NCBI RefSeq assembly: GCF_020080045.1
Contig: NZ_CP083451.1
Span: 806,001 to 870,000, forward strand
DNA length: 64,000 nt
From: Comamonas odontotermitis
Lineage (GTDB): Bacteria > Pseudomonadota > Gammaproteobacteria > Burkholderiales > Burkholderiaceae_C
Direction of reading: 5' to 3'
Below the pieces are notes generated by a model. It had not been told where the DNA came from and searched no databases. It saw nothing but the letters and a program-made list of their open reading frames with translations. The position numbers and the translations under genes are program-made. This document shows, piece by piece, positions 8,380 through 17,040 of the stretch (the stretch's first letter is position 1; the number at the start of each line of letters is the position of its first letter).

Positions 8380-9582
8380 TCAATCTTGGCGTCTGCGCAT
8401 GCGTAGGAATCCGAACATGGCAATGAGCGACGAAAGACCTATCACCCCCCATTCGCCAAGGGTTGGCACATTGGCCGGGGCTGCAGGGGTTGGTGGTATT
8501 GGCGGTGTCGGCTTATCGACGACCGGGCCCGATGCTGCAGTACATACCTCCACACCGGGTGACGCTCCGGTTTGGGCCGCGGGCGTGACGCAGTAATAGA
8601 TATACATATTCAAATCCGCCCCCGAAAGCGTATAGGGCACGCTGGCCGAGGCTCCACCGGTGGTTCCACTTGCAACCGTCGTGCCTTCGCTGGAGCTTGC
8701 GATGCTGGCATTGGGACTGCTGACGAACTTATACGTTGTGCCAGCTGGGTTCTCCGCATCGGATTCGTTGTCCGCATAGGCATATGAGCCCGTTACGACG
8801 GATCCCACCTGCATGGTGCCAGCGATGGCTGGAACGGCGGTTGGCACAACATTGGGTGGTGAGCCCAGGAAGTAATTGACACTGCCACCGGTGCCAGCAG
8901 GGCGGGTGCCTGATATATCGATACGGCAAACATTATTCGCCTTGATCGAAATGCCACTTACCGTATTGGGATCATTGGCCACGACCGCCGATGCTGTCCA
9001 ATACCGATTGGGTGCACTTCCTTGCACGGAGTGGCTGGGTGTATTGATGGTGGATATTTTCAGAAAATCAAAATCACCCGCATCCACCTGGCTGCCGGCA
9101 CAGTCATAGAAGTGATATTCTGCTGTTTCAGTATTGTCAAAATCCTGAAAGAAGAATGTTGTGCCTGGTGCAAATGGCTTGGTAGTGCTGAACTGTCCAA
9201 TACCTCTGTTCAGAAAACCCTGACCAGGATTGGGTGTGGGAGCAGCGCCAAATAAGCCTGGCGGGAGATTGGTGCCGAAAACATTACGATTGGTGGTAAA
9301 AACCCCCGCAGTGATTTTTGCTGCATCCTGTTCTGGAACCGTCCATGTCAAGGGGTTGCCAGCCAGAGTTCCTACATTTTGCCCGCCACCAGCCGGTAAA
9401 GCGTAGGTTCCTCTGTTTCCTGCGCCGTCATAATAGTACTGGGTTTGGGCAGGCGGCTGAAAATCGCTAAAACTCCAATTGGCGAAATAATTGGAATTGG
9501 CAGCTACCGTAATTTCAGCACTATGTGCGTGAAATGTTGCGAAAAAAATGGCGCCAATTGCGAAGTTATTATATTTTCTCAT
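8380..9582 (-). CDS. IPTL-CTERM sorting domain surface protein
   Basis: A 400-residue exported protein: signal peptide (about 1-21, ending AHSA), a Gly/Thr/Asn-rich secreted body and a proline-rich spacer (PIPPTPAAP). The C-terminus reads VPTLGEWG, a hydrophobic helix and RMRRRQ. This tripartite tail is the IPTL-CTERM signal processed by a dedicated exosortase (XrtH class) in beta- and gammaproteobacteria. No exosortase gene is in the window. Two Ig-like repeats with AGTMQVGSVVTGSYAY and paired Cys suggest a structural or envelope role; function unknown. Confidence 0.85.
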   Translation of the reverse strand: MRKYNNFAIGAIFFATFHAHSAEITVAANSNYFANWSFSDFQPPAQTQYYYDGAGNRGTYALPAGGGQNVGTLAGNPLTWTVPEQDAAKITAGVFTTNRNVFGTNLPPGLFGAAPTPNPGQGFLNRGIGQFSTTKPFAPGTTFFFQDFDNTETAEYHFYDCAGSQVDAGDFDFLKISTINTPSHSVQGSAPNRYWTASAVVANDPNTVSGISIKANNVCRIDISGTRPAGTGGSVNYFLGSPPNVVPTAVPAIAGTMQVGSVVTGSYAYADNESDAENPAGTTYKFVSSPNASIASSSEGTTVASGTTGGASASVPYTLSGADLNMYIYYCVTPAAQTGASPGVEVCTAASGPVVDKPTPPIPPTPAAPANVPTLGEWGVIGLSSLIAMFGFLRMRRRQD

Positions 9583-9645
9583 TATGAATATCCCTCACCT
9601 CAAATGATTGATGAGGTATTATATAGAATCATTAGACATTTGAAT

Positions 9646-9885
9646 TCATCTTGACTTTTGTTTGCAATCAATAGATTTTTTATTATCTCTATCTTTTTTG
9701 CTGCAGCCGTTCCCGGGACTGGTACAACATTTTTCACTCCCTGCGCAGCCCTTGAAGAGTCTCTGATACTGCTCGCGGGTGATCGGGTCACGATCCCGCA
9801 GCAAGGTTCTCTTTTCGCAGCATTGCGTCTGAACAGGAAAGCCCGCTTCAGGGGAGCTTCCGCCTACATTCCAGACAACCCCTGA
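9646..9885 (-). pseudogene. Cys-rich open frame without a start codon (possible gene remnant)
   Basis: An open frame of 79 codons runs from an upstream TGA to TGA at 9646-9648 without ATG, GTG or TTG at a sensible place. Translation gives a polar, Cys-rich sequence including VQTQCCEKRTLLRDRDP and EQYQRLFKGCAGSEKCC. The composition looks protein-like, so this may be the tail of a decayed gene in the 440-base gap between the IPTL-CTERM gene and the binding-protein gene. Nothing else is evident in the gap. Confidence 0.25.
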
Positions 9886-10022
9886 TCAGTCCAGTCTGTT
9901 GATTTAGCGAAATTTATTGCTGTTCCCGCGTAAACCCTACCAAATGTATTTAGATGTGAGTATATGCTTCTGCGCCGGCAATCGATTTTGATGTACCGGC
10001 TGCTTTCCCTCGTAAAGGTGCA

Positions 10023-11165
10023 ATGATGGCTAGTAGTTCTTCCTGGCGCGGGCGTGCCTGCTTTGTCTTGGGTGCGTTGGTCGCCATGCTTGGTACCTCG
10101 TCTGCCAAGGCCGACATATTGATCGGGCAGACCACGGCCGTCACCGGGCCCGTGGCGGCCAGCGTGGGCGAGACACTGCAAGGCGTGAACCTGTACCTGA
10201 ACAGCGTCAATGAAAAAGGTGGCGTGAATGGCGAAAAGATCAAATTGATCACGCTGGACGACAAGTTTGAGCCAAAGCTGGCAGGAGAGAATGCCCAGCG
10301 GCTGATTGAGCGCGACAACGTGGTTGCGCTATTCATGAGCCGTGCCACGCCCCACACGCAGACTATCCTGCTCCACCTGGCAAAGCATGGTGTTGCCCTG
10401 GTGGCCCCATCCACGGGGGCAATGGTGTTTCATCAGCCTGTGAATCCATTGGTATTCAATGTACGGTCCAGTTACCAGGCAGAGACAAAAAAGGCGGTAG
10501 AGGCACTCCATACGATGGGCTACCTGCGCGTTGCCATGGTGCATGTGGACGACAGCTTTGGTGAAGACTGTCTTGCGGGAGCGATGCAGGGGTTCAAAAA
10601 GACCAACTGGGAACCGGCAATCGTCATCAAGGCCGACCGCAACACGCCAGATTACGAAGCCATCGTCCCGCAACTCGTGAAGGCAAACATTCAAGCCGTC
10701 ATCTGGATTGGCTCCAGTGTGGCCGTGAGTGATGGCGTCAAGGCGCTGCGCAAGACGGACGCTGCCAAGCACATGCAGGTGGTGACGGTGTCCAACAACG
10801 CGTCGTCAGGCTTCATCAAGCAGTTGGGCGACGCAAGGCGCGGAGTGATCGTGACGCAGGTTTTTCCCAGTGAACGGGCCATGGGCTATGCAATCAACCG
10901 AGAGGCTGCCGCACTGGCCAAAGCCAATGGAGATGTTGCGCTCTCGCCTTCGGTGATGGAGGGCTTTGCATCGGCAAAAGTGCTTGTGGAAGGCCTGCGC
11001 CGTGCGGGCCCCAAGCCTACGCGCGAAAAACTGGTTGCTGCACTTGCCGGCATGGAATACTTCGATCTGGGGGGCCTCGAAGTTGGCTACGGCCCGAATG
11101 ACCGCACTGGCCTGAGTTTTGTGGATCTGTCCATCATTGATGCCAGCGGGCAGTTCATGAGGTAG
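10023..11165 (+). CDS. Branched-chain amino-acid-type ABC transporter substrate-binding protein
   Basis: A 380-residue periplasmic binding protein of the Leu/Ile/Val (Peripla_BP_6) class. The signal peptide covers about residues 1-29 (RGRACFVLGALVAMLGTSS then AKA). The mature start DILIGQTTAVTGP and the hinge-region motifs LVAPSTGA and VAMVHVDDSFGED are typical of the family. No permease or ATPase genes flank it, so it is an orphan binding component or a sensor ligand-binding protein; ligand unknown. Confidence 0.88.
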   Translation: MMASSSSWRGRACFVLGALVAMLGTSSAKADILIGQTTAVTGPVAASVGETLQGVNLYLNSVNEKGGVNGEKIKLITLDDKFEPKLAGENAQRLIERDNVVALFMSRATPHTQTILLHLAKHGVALVAPSTGAMVFHQPVNPLVFNVRSSYQAETKKAVEALHTMGYLRVAMVHVDDSFGEDCLAGAMQGFKKTNWEPAIVIKADRNTPDYEAIVPQLVKANIQAVIWIGSSVAVSDGVKALRKTDAAKHMQVVTVSNNASSGFIKQLGDARRGVIVTQVFPSERAMGYAINREAAALAKANGDVALSPSVMEGFASAKVLVEGLRRAGPKPTREKLVAALAGMEYFDLGGLEVGYGPNDRTGLSFVDLSIIDASGQFMR

Positions 11166-11271
11166 GCTTGGGTACCGCTGCCACGGCCTTCTTGCATTGT
11201 TTTCTTGCATTGTTGTTTCGCAGTAAGAACGCCTGGTTGGGGCCGCCGGGACGACTCTCATTGGGCATTTG

Positions 11272-11781
11272 ATGCGACCATTTTTCTGCACTTTCGCGGT
11301 TTTTTATTTTTTTAGCCTGCTTGGCGCAGAGCAGGCATATGCGGCTGCATTGGATAAAAATGCAGATTCTTCTGCGCACGATGCGCAAACACTGCGCACT
11401 TTCGACTGGGTGTTGCTGGAAGCGTACGATGCCGAGGGCGAGGACCAGTCCAATCTGCAGGCTGCAGGATATGGAAGCCCAAAGTTCAGTTTTTCGAGCG
11501 AGGGGTCGCTGGTAGTAGATCAAGGGTGCACTTCCATTGGAGGAGACTACCAAATCACCAAGCACAACCAGCTTAGCTATAGAGGCTACTCCATCGCCGG
11601 TTCCCTTTGCGTGGTTGAGCAAAGGTGGCAAAACGATCGATTGGCCAAATCTCTTTCGCAGTTAAGCAGTTTTCAAATTACACCGAACAAAAATAAGTTC
11701 AAAGCGCGGCTTCTACTGCATTTCAAAGATGGTAGCCACTGGGTGCTGGCGCCCACTAACAAGCTATTAATAATCAATTGA
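11272..11781 (+). CDS. Exported META-like domain protein
   Basis: A 169-residue protein with a signal peptide (about 1-24, FYFFSLLGAEQAYA). The core DWVLLEAYDAEGED, FSFSSEGSLVVDQGCTS, YSIAGSLCV and SHWVLAP follows the META/HslJ pattern of a small heat-shock-type secreted domain, with two Cys that could pair. The ATG at 11272 is preferred over the adjacent TTG. It is the last host gene before the prophage. Family assignment by pattern only. Confidence 0.6.
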   Translation: MRPFFCTFAVFYFFSLLGAEQAYAAALDKNADSSAHDAQTLRTFDWVLLEAYDAEGEDQSNLQAAGYGSPKFSFSSEGSLVVDQGCTSIGGDYQITKHNQLSYRGYSIAGSLCVVEQRWQNDRLAKSLSQLSSFQITPNKNKFKARLLLHFKDGSHWVLAPTNKLLIIN

Positions 11782-11945
11782 CAAAGAAAAGTCGTGAGAT
11801 TCTTTTTGCAGGTGCAAACGTTTCTTGGATGGCCGCAACCGATCAAGGTTTCCGGAAAGTCTTCACGGTCCTCTGTCGAAAAAGCAGGGAGGGATCAGAA
11901 TGCCACAGGGTTGAGGCGGTTTCACCTTTCCCATGGGCACCAGTA

Positions 11946-12105
11946 AAAAAGCCACCCCAAGGGTGGCTCATTTCATTGCGGATTCACTGTCTATACATAC
12001 CGCATCCATGCCCCTGGCATGTTTCCGGAGAGCCTGAAAAAACATAGGCCAATTGATTTCGTTGCGAAATCCTGGTCCCCCCGACAGGAATCGAACCTGA
12101 TTCCA
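11946..12105. repeat. Left copy of ~160-bp imperfect direct repeat flanking the prophage (host side, attL)
   Basis: This stretch and 32573-32732 share the same order of elements at roughly 80% identity: a terminator hairpin (GCCACC / GGTGGC), GCGGATTCACTGT, the CATCCATG-CC-CGGCATG stretch, GGCCAATTGATTTC and the tRNA 3' end. The left copy, up to the crossover, should be the original flank downstream of the host tRNA-Arg. Confidence 0.85.
12073..12099 (-). other. attL: duplicated 3' end of tRNA-Arg
   Basis: Positions 12077-12099 are identical over 23 bases to 32705-32727 inside tRNA-Arg(CCT): the 3' acceptor strand plus the T arm (CGACAGGAATCGAACCTG). Identity ends at 12100. The CCA and discriminator beyond the core differ: A discriminator here, G in the intact tRNA. 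Confidence 0.9.
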
Positions 12106-12162
12106 GCCTATTTAGACCGAATTCCACTGATGATCCATACAGTTTTCACTGTAGGACAACCG

Positions 12163-13305
12163 TTAAATCCCGCCTAATTCGGCCTTCATGTCCCCGCTTT
12201 CCGCTGAAATGTAACCGTCCAATTTGCGGCGCTCTGCACCCTTGTCGGCATGGTCGATCCAGCGGCTGTATACACGGTAGAACATTTCAACCGAGTGCCC
12301 CATTTGCCGGGCTGCCCATGCGGGTTTGATGCCAGCCATCAGGCAGATGGTCGCAAAGGTGTGGCGCGTCTGCCTGGCGTCACGCTGGCGCATGCTGGAC
12401 AAGCGCATGGCGGGTTTCCACCATCGATCCAGCGGGGCATCGGTCGATGTGAATGGCTGCCCGTCATCCCCCACAAACACCACACCTCCGGCCAACTGGG
12501 TTAGCTTGCGCTGGCGCTCCAGCACGCGCAGGGCACGGCTTGTCAGCTCGATCTCTCGGGCGGCTGATGTTTTGGTGCCCTTCACCTTTCCCCTGGTGAG
12601 TGCCGCATCCACCAGCACCGAGCCCGCGCGCAGGTCAACATTGGCCCATTTCAGGGCCAGCATTTCAGATGGGCGCATGCCGCTGAAAAAGGCGAACTCG
12701 TAATAGTCCCGGCCCCGGTCGCTGGCGAACTTGGTGAGCAGGTGTTCGACCTCCTCCAGTGTGAAAGGGTCAGGCCCAGGCTTTTGGTGCTTGCGCATGA
12801 CAACCTGCAGGTGCAGCGGCTCAGCGATGAACTTGGCATTGTGGCCATACTCAAGCGCCATGCTGAGAACGCTGGCCACGTTGTTGAAGGTCTTCGGGTG
12901 CTGAGGCATCGAGGCCAGCAGCAGCTTCAATTCACGGAATGTGAAGGCGTCCGCAGTGGTCTTACGCACGGTGTCGAAGTGATAGCTGTCGATGGTCTGC
13001 TGATAGTGGTGGGCGGTGCTGTGCTGCACCTCGGGGCGCTTGACCTTGAGCCACTCATTGAAAACATCACCCAGGGTAGGAGACTCGGACGGCTCGGGCG
13101 CGGTCTTCACGACCCGGGGGCTATCCGGGAAGTAGTCGGCCAGCACGAATGTGCCGCGCTCGATCTTGCCCAGGATCTCCAAGCGCAGCCGCTCGGCATA
13201 GCGCACGTTTGCAGGCGTAGGCGACAGGGTGAGCGGCTCTTTGCCGTACCCATGGGCGCGCAGATCGATCTGTATGGCGTTTTTGCGGATGATTACGCCG
13301 GGCAT
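12163..13305 (-). CDS. int: Phage integrase, tyrosine recombinase
   Basis: A 380-residue recombinase with an N-terminal arm-binding and core-binding region (SAM-like, about 75-165). The catalytic domain has the first Arg in FFSGMRPSEML, the HxxR box in RQTRHTFATICLMAG, the His in GHS and the nucleophilic Tyr in the MFYRVYSRW segment. It ends 64 bases from the attL core, the usual place for a tRNA-targeting integrase. Its start overlaps the excisionase-like gene, so the two are co-translated from the leftward operon. Confidence 0.95.
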   Translation of the reverse strand: MPGVIIRKNAIQIDLRAHGYGKEPLTLSPTPANVRYAERLRLEILGKIERGTFVLADYFPDSPRVVKTAPEPSESPTLGDVFNEWLKVKRPEVQHSTAHHYQQTIDSYHFDTVRKTTADAFTFRELKLLLASMPQHPKTFNNVASVLSMALEYGHNAKFIAEPLHLQVVMRKHQKPGPDPFTLEEVEHLLTKFASDRGRDYYEFAFFSGMRPSEMLALKWANVDLRAGSVLVDAALTRGKVKGTKTSAAREIELTSRALRVLERQRKLTQLAGGVVFVGDDGQPFTSTDAPLDRWWKPAMRLSSMRQRDARQTRHTFATICLMAGIKPAWAARQMGHSVEMFYRVYSRWIDHADKGAERRKLDGYISAESGDMKAELGGI

Positions 13306-13526
13306 GATTGATCCGCCTTCTTCCTGCCGCGCGTGCTGGGCGGGCTTGAATCGCTATCAATGAACTCATCGAGCGCGGTGCTGTCGATCATCTTGCGGCC
13401 CTCGAACCACTTCCAGACAACACCCTCCGGCCAGCGGCCTGATTTCCCGGTGCGCTCATCAAAGAATGTCACTGCCAAGCCCGTCAGCTCGGATGCTTTT
13501 TTCAGTGTCACCCAACGGCTTTGCAT
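13293..13526 (-). CDS. Excisionase-like / AlpA-like small DNA-binding protein
   Basis: A 77-residue basic protein with a winged-helix-style N-terminus: WVTLKKASELTGLAVTFFDERTGKSGRW then WKWFEGRKMID, the layout of phage Xis/AlpA proteins. The start has a clear GGAAGGAA ribosome site. It overlaps int by 13 bases, which is the usual xis-int arrangement. Likely directs excision, an inference from position and fold. Confidence 0.7.
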   Translation of the reverse strand: MQSRWVTLKKASELTGLAVTFFDERTGKSGRWPEGVVWKWFEGRKMIDSTALDEFIDSDSSPPSTRGRKKADQSCPA

Positions 13527-13774
13527 GTTTTTTGTTCCTTCCGTAGCTGGTTGACCTTGCGCAGCGCCTGCTTGGCGGTGGTGAGGTGCTGGCGCTGCAC
13601 CTCATGCTGCGCTTGGTCCTGGTCATCTTTGAACCCGTCGCGCTTCCATTCGCGCAATACAACCTCCATCCAGTTGACGGCATGCCAAAGGGCGACTGTC
13701 TCAACCTTGGCCAACTTGGTCGGGCCTGCAGCTTTCTGGTCGGCCTGCGGCTTTGTGGTTGTCTTGCTGGTCAT
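13508..13774 (-). CDS. Small phage protein, unknown
   Basis: An 88-residue Lys/Gln-rich protein (MTSKTTTKPQADQ start). ATG 13774 overlaps the stop of the upstream gene (ATGA), which fixes the start. The helical C-terminal half (LTTAKQALRKVNQLRKEQK) could form a coiled coil. No family recognised. Confidence 0.6.
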   Translation of the reverse strand: MTSKTTTKPQADQKAAGPTKLAKVETVALWHAVNWMEVVLREWKRDGFKDDQDQAQHEVQRQHLTTAKQALRKVNQLRKEQKTCKAVG

Positions 13775-14055
13775 CCTTCGCCCTCCAGTTGTGGTGCTCG
13801 AATCCGAGCTGCACAGACAGACAGCAGGTGTGCTGCTGCTCGGTTCGATGAGCATGTGTCGCTGTCACCCTCCTCAATTGCGGCTTCTGCCTCCTGGGCC
13901 AGTCTGCGAGATTTCTCGTCATTGATTCGTGCGCATTCCTCGCGCACCTGGGCCTCGATGGTGCGGGCAAACGCCACTACCTCTACCGCCATGCCGGGAT
14001 GCGTGCGCTCCATGCCAGCGGCTCGGGCGTGGGTTAGGATTTCGTCGCGGGTCAT
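13771..14055 (-). CDS. Small phage protein, unknown
   Basis: A 94-residue acidic helical protein starting MTRDEILTHARAAGM; the middle (VREECARINDEKSRRLAQEA) is strongly helical. ATGA overlaps at both ends tie it into the leftward operon. No family recognised. Confidence 0.6.
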   Translation of the reverse strand: MTRDEILTHARAAGMERTHPGMAVEVVAFARTIEAQVREECARINDEKSRRLAQEAEAAIEEGDSDTCSSNRAAAHLLSVCAARIRAPQLEGEG

Positions 14056-14210
14056 CTTTTCGCCTTCTTCTTCTGCTCGGCCTGGCTGGCCAGCGTGGAG
14101 GGGGACGCCGCGAGCTGGGCCCGGCGCTCCGCAATCTCCTTGAGAATGTCGAACGCGGAGCCGGTGCGCTGCGGCGGCTTGGGTGGTGGTGGGGCGTAGT
14201 GCCTGGTCAT
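14052..14210 (-). CDS. Very small phage protein, unknown
   Basis: A 52-residue frame (MTRHYAPPPPKPPQ... ending KKKAKR). Both ends make ATGA overlaps with neighbours, which is the main support for it being translated. Proline-rich start, helical middle (FDILKEIAERRAQL), basic tail. Confidence 0.55.
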   Translation of the reverse strand: MTRHYAPPPPKPPQRTGSAFDILKEIAERRAQLAASPSTLASQAEQKKKAKR

Positions 14211-14755
14211 CTTGGCCACAGCGCTTTCATACTGTCGGCTCGGGCCTCTTCCACAGCATTTGCGATGTTCATAGCAAGCCGCAGGGCTGCAGAGATAACT
14301 TTGAAAACCGGGACGCTTGACGGCTCTGGCAATCGCTCAATGACAGCGACAACAGAAACTATGTCGGCCTGAACGATGCCTAACAAACTCACAGCTTCGG
14401 ATGGATCGTTCTTGATCAAACCAATCTCGGACTCGCATTTCTCATAAAGCCAATCCGTGAGGTGATGCAAGCCAAACACATAGTCCTCACCTGAATCGGA
14501 GGCTACAAGATGCATCGTTATGGATGCTGATTCAACCAGCGATAGGATCTCAGCGCCAGCCTTTCTCGCCATGGCGGTTTTTGGTGCTCCAGCAGGGGAG
14601 CGCTTGCGTCTAGCTGGCTTGGTAGTAGGCGCATGATTGCCTTGCTCTGGGGCCGTCACATTGCTGTCGAGGCTTGGGGTGACGGTGGCTGCTGGCGCCA
14701 ATGCGCGCGTCTCTCCCTTAGCCGCGCGGCGCGGCTTTTCAATAACTGCTTCCAT
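14207..14755 (-). CDS. Phage protein, unknown
   Basis: A 182-residue protein: a disordered, basic, Ala/Pro-rich N-terminal 65 residues, then a helical domain (about 70-180) with GLHHLTDWLYEKCESEIG and LLGIVQADIVSVVAVIERL. ATGA-coupled to the downstream 52-residue gene. No recognised function. Confidence 0.65.
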   Translation of the reverse strand: MEAVIEKPRRAAKGETRALAPAATVTPSLDSNVTAPEQGNHAPTTKPARRKRSPAGAPKTAMARKAGAEILSLVESASITMHLVASDSGEDYVFGLHHLTDWLYEKCESEIGLIKNDPSEAVSLLGIVQADIVSVVAVIERLPEPSSVPVFKVISAALRLAMNIANAVEEARADSMKALWPR

Positions 14756-14758
14756 GAT

Positions 14759-15196
14759 TTACCTCCGCAGCTTGCTAAGCGGCTTGTAGACTTCCCGGAC
14801 CATGCCGAAAACTTCGATGTTGGCGAGCATTTCAGGGGTGACAATCCGCCATGTCTGCCCCTCCCCGTGAATGGTCGGGTCAGCAATCCACAGCTCCCCA
14901 TCGAGGCGGAACTGAAAGCGGCGCACGCCGTACCAGCTGTAATCGTCGGTGTGGCGGAAGGCAATCAGGTATTCAGCATCGCCCTTGATGCTGCGGCGAT
15001 CAAAATCCACCTCAATCACATCATGTGCAGCGATCCAGTCCCCGAAGAGGCTGGAATGGGTCTGCAGCAGATGCAGGCCCCGGCACTGCCCGAGCTGGCC
15101 ACGGCTACCCATGGGTTGCACTGCCGTTGCTTGGATGGATGGGCCCGGTGCTGTATTGCGCCTGGCTGGCGCTTTGCACTCTACGACCGCGCTCAT
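14759..15196 (-). CDS. Phage protein with an S24/LexA-like beta core, unknown
   Basis: A 145-residue protein. The central part (IEVDFDRRSIKGDAEYLIAF, then WIADPTIHGEGQTWRIV) vaguely resembles the C-terminal beta domain of phage S24 proteins, but no Ser/Lys catalytic pair is evident, so this is only a suggestion. Start overlaps the upstream stop (ATGA). Confidence 0.5.
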   Translation of the reverse strand: MSAVVECKAPARRNTAPGPSIQATAVQPMGSRGQLGQCRGLHLLQTHSSLFGDWIAAHDVIEVDFDRRSIKGDAEYLIAFRHTDDYSWYGVRRFQFRLDGELWIADPTIHGEGQTWRIVTPEMLANIEVFGMVREVYKPLSKLRR

Positions 15197-15996
15197 GGCT
15201 GTTCACCTGCTTTGCGCTCGGCTGCTGCCTTGCGAATGGCCTGCTTGCGGGGCTTGTACTCCGCCAAGTAGTGATCCAGCGATTCTTTGCCGCGCTTGGT
15301 CAGTCGGTCATATACCTGGTGCTGGCGCAGCGTAGAAGCCTTTACGGACACCTGGCGCCCGGTTTCGTCTTGGACGGTGTACTCGTCCTCATCGTCGGCA
15401 AAGGCAGTGCCGATGTGGTCGACACGCCCAATCAGGGTGTCCAGCAGAGCGGGATTCAGGGCCTGGCCAAAAGGCGGGCCAGAGAGCACATGAACCCGTG
15501 CAATGAATGCCTCTGGATGCTCAGGCTTGAGTCGGTCCAGCACTTCTGCGGCCTCTGCCAAGGACTCATGACGAATCGACAGGCGGGCGCCTTTGTTCGT
15601 CCACACCTCATAGCGATATTGCGACCCATCACCAACGGCAAGGTGGAGCCAGTCTTTCAAGAGGCGATCTGCCTGGGAAAACTCCGCCTCACTGCTGTTG
15701 TGGCGCCCTTGGTCTTTGAGGCGATCAACTGCCCACTGCGGCAGTGGCTCCAGCGGCTGAGGGTGGACATGCTCACGATGCTCATGGGAGCTGAGAACGC
15801 TATCAATGATCGACCACCAGTGAATGCCGATTTCATGGGCTCGAATCCGCAGGTCCTGGGCGTCGATGGGTTCGGGCAGTGCTGGCGCTGGAGCAGCGCA
15901 GCGCATGAGAGGCTGGGGGCGCGGGTTGCGGCCTTGTTTCGGGTTCGCGCGGGCTTGCTTTGTGGTTTCGGGCGAACGCGGGATAATGCTGGTCAT
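15193..15996 (-). CDS. Phage protein, unknown
   Basis: A 267-residue protein. After a Pro-rich, basic first 45 residues comes a folded region with WWSIIDSVLSSHEHREHVHPQ (several His) and, near 145-200, a segment with ARVHVLSGPPFGQALNPA. The last 60 residues are basic and helical. The start has GGAGTTCAG upstream. Not recognised. Confidence 0.6.
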   Translation of the reverse strand: MTSIIPRSPETTKQARANPKQGRNPRPQPLMRCAAPAPALPEPIDAQDLRIRAHEIGIHWWSIIDSVLSSHEHREHVHPQPLEPLPQWAVDRLKDQGRHNSSEAEFSQADRLLKDWLHLAVGDGSQYRYEVWTNKGARLSIRHESLAEAAEVLDRLKPEHPEAFIARVHVLSGPPFGQALNPALLDTLIGRVDHIGTAFADDEDEYTVQDETGRQVSVKASTLRQHQVYDRLTKRGKESLDHYLAEYKPRKQAIRKAAAERKAGEQP

Positions 15997-16030
15997 GATC
16001 TGAACTCCGAGGTATGGTTTTTTGATCTAG

Positions 16031-16064
16031 AAACCCCTGGGCGCTCTCACCTGCTCAGGGGTTT
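16031..16064 (-). terminator. Terminator-like hairpin downstream of the antirepressor gene
   Basis: Stem AAACCCCTG / CAGGGGTTT between the antirepressor stop (16076) and the start of the next leftward gene. Few T residues follow on the minus strand, so it may be a partial attenuator and not a full stop. Confidence 0.5.
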
Positions 16065-16075
16065 CGTCTTTGGGT

Positions 16076-16765
16076 CTAGGCGGCTTTCTTGGCTCCCATG
16101 GGGATGATTTCTTGCAAAACGGATTCGTGATAGCTGTGGACGTTGCCAAAGCGCGGGTCTTTCACGTCTCCGATCACAAGGCCTTTCTGGCGCGACAATG
16201 AGGCGCAGCGCTTACCCAGGGTTGCCGCTGTGCGTGTGTCAACACTCATGCCAATCAAATTGGCATAGCCCATAACAGTGAAATGCTTGTTCTCGGGCTG
16301 TGTGCGCGCTTCGATCACTGCGACGTTTTCAGCGATCTTGGCCAACTCTTCAGCCTGGCGCTTTTGCTCCTGTTCGACCGCATCAACACGGGTCAGAGCA
16401 AAGATCACCGCGGCGATCTGTGGGTCCTTGACCGAGGGGATTCCTTTGGCCTTCTTTTCGCAATCGAGGAAGTAGTCCCGCACTTCCGAGCCGCGCTGTG
16501 TGCCGCTCATCATTGCGATGTGCTTGCCCGCGTCGATGGAAAAGTGGTACTCCGAGCGCCATTTGGTGCCACTTGGGAGCTGCTCCCCCTCTTGGGTGAG
16601 CAGGTAGTCGCGGTTTTCAACCAAGCGGGCCCGCTTTATCTGCGCTTTGGCCCAGGTGGTGTAGTCCTTCGTGACGCCAAGTTCATCGCGCAACTCGCGG
16701 CCAGAGCAGGTTTTGATGAGTTCGCCTTCAATCTGGCGCTCACTGATTGGAAGATTCACCTTCAT
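16076..16765 (-). CDS. Phage antirepressor, AntA/AntB family
   Basis: A 229-residue protein. Residues 1-105 match the AntA/AntB domain: SGRELRDELGVTKDYTTWAK, then YHFSIDAGKHIAMMSGTQRG and VRDYFLDCEKKAKG. The C-terminal half (about 140-229) is a second helical domain as in phage antirepressors that bind a repressor and release it from DNA. The start overlaps the arc-like stop (ATGA), the arc-ant order of P22 immI. It ends the two-gene operon, with a hairpin just downstream. Confidence 0.85.
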   Translation of the reverse strand: MKVNLPISERQIEGELIKTCSGRELRDELGVTKDYTTWAKAQIKRARLVENRDYLLTQEGEQLPSGTKWRSEYHFSIDAGKHIAMMSGTQRGSEVRDYFLDCEKKAKGIPSVKDPQIAAVIFALTRVDAVEQEQKRQAEELAKIAENVAVIEARTQPENKHFTVMGYANLIGMSVDTRTAATLGKRCASLSRQKGLVIGDVKDPRFGNVHSYHESVLQEIIPMGAKKAA

Positions 16766-16941
16766 TGCTGGTTTCCTTTCTGCGCGACCTGGCGCTGATC
16801 ATGGATGCGGCTTTGCTGGAGGCGAAACAGCACCTCCTTATTGACTGACCTGCAGGATTGCGCTGCCATTTGGCGGAGGTACGCCTCCAACTCATCGTCA
16901 GGCCTTACCTGTATGGGTGGCTTCTGTTTGGGTTTCGACAT
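16762..16941 (-). CDS. Arc-like ribbon-helix-helix repressor
   Basis: A 59-residue basic protein. The pattern PIQVRPDDELEAYLRQMA then SVNKEVLFRLQQS is the strand-helix-helix of Arc/Mnt repressors (beta strand about 9-14, helices 15-27 and 32-45). It overlaps the antirepressor start by ATGA, so its likely job is to repress its own operon and hence the antirepressor, as Arc does. Not in the longer ORF calls because of its size. Confidence 0.75.
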   Translation of the reverse strand: MSKPKQKPPIQVRPDDELEAYLRQMAAQSCRSVNKEVLFRLQQSRIHDQRQVAQKGNQQ

Positions 16942-17040
16942 AGAATCATCATTGGTAGTGATTGATACTGAACAGTCTTGAGTAGTAGTTTAAATACTAT
17001 CCGCTACTTGTCAATACTGTTAATGACTATTTTTAGAGTT
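16942..17040. promoter_or_regulatory. Divergent operator/promoter region of the antirepressor module
   Basis: An AT-rich 99-base spacer between the arc-like gene and the divergent regulator. It holds ATACTG repeats (near 16971 and 17014), a near-palindrome AGTAGTTTAAATACT around 16984-16998, and a perfect minus-strand TTGACA at 17009-17014. The symmetry suits Arc-like and HTH repressor binding; exact promoters are not resolved. Confidence 0.5.
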
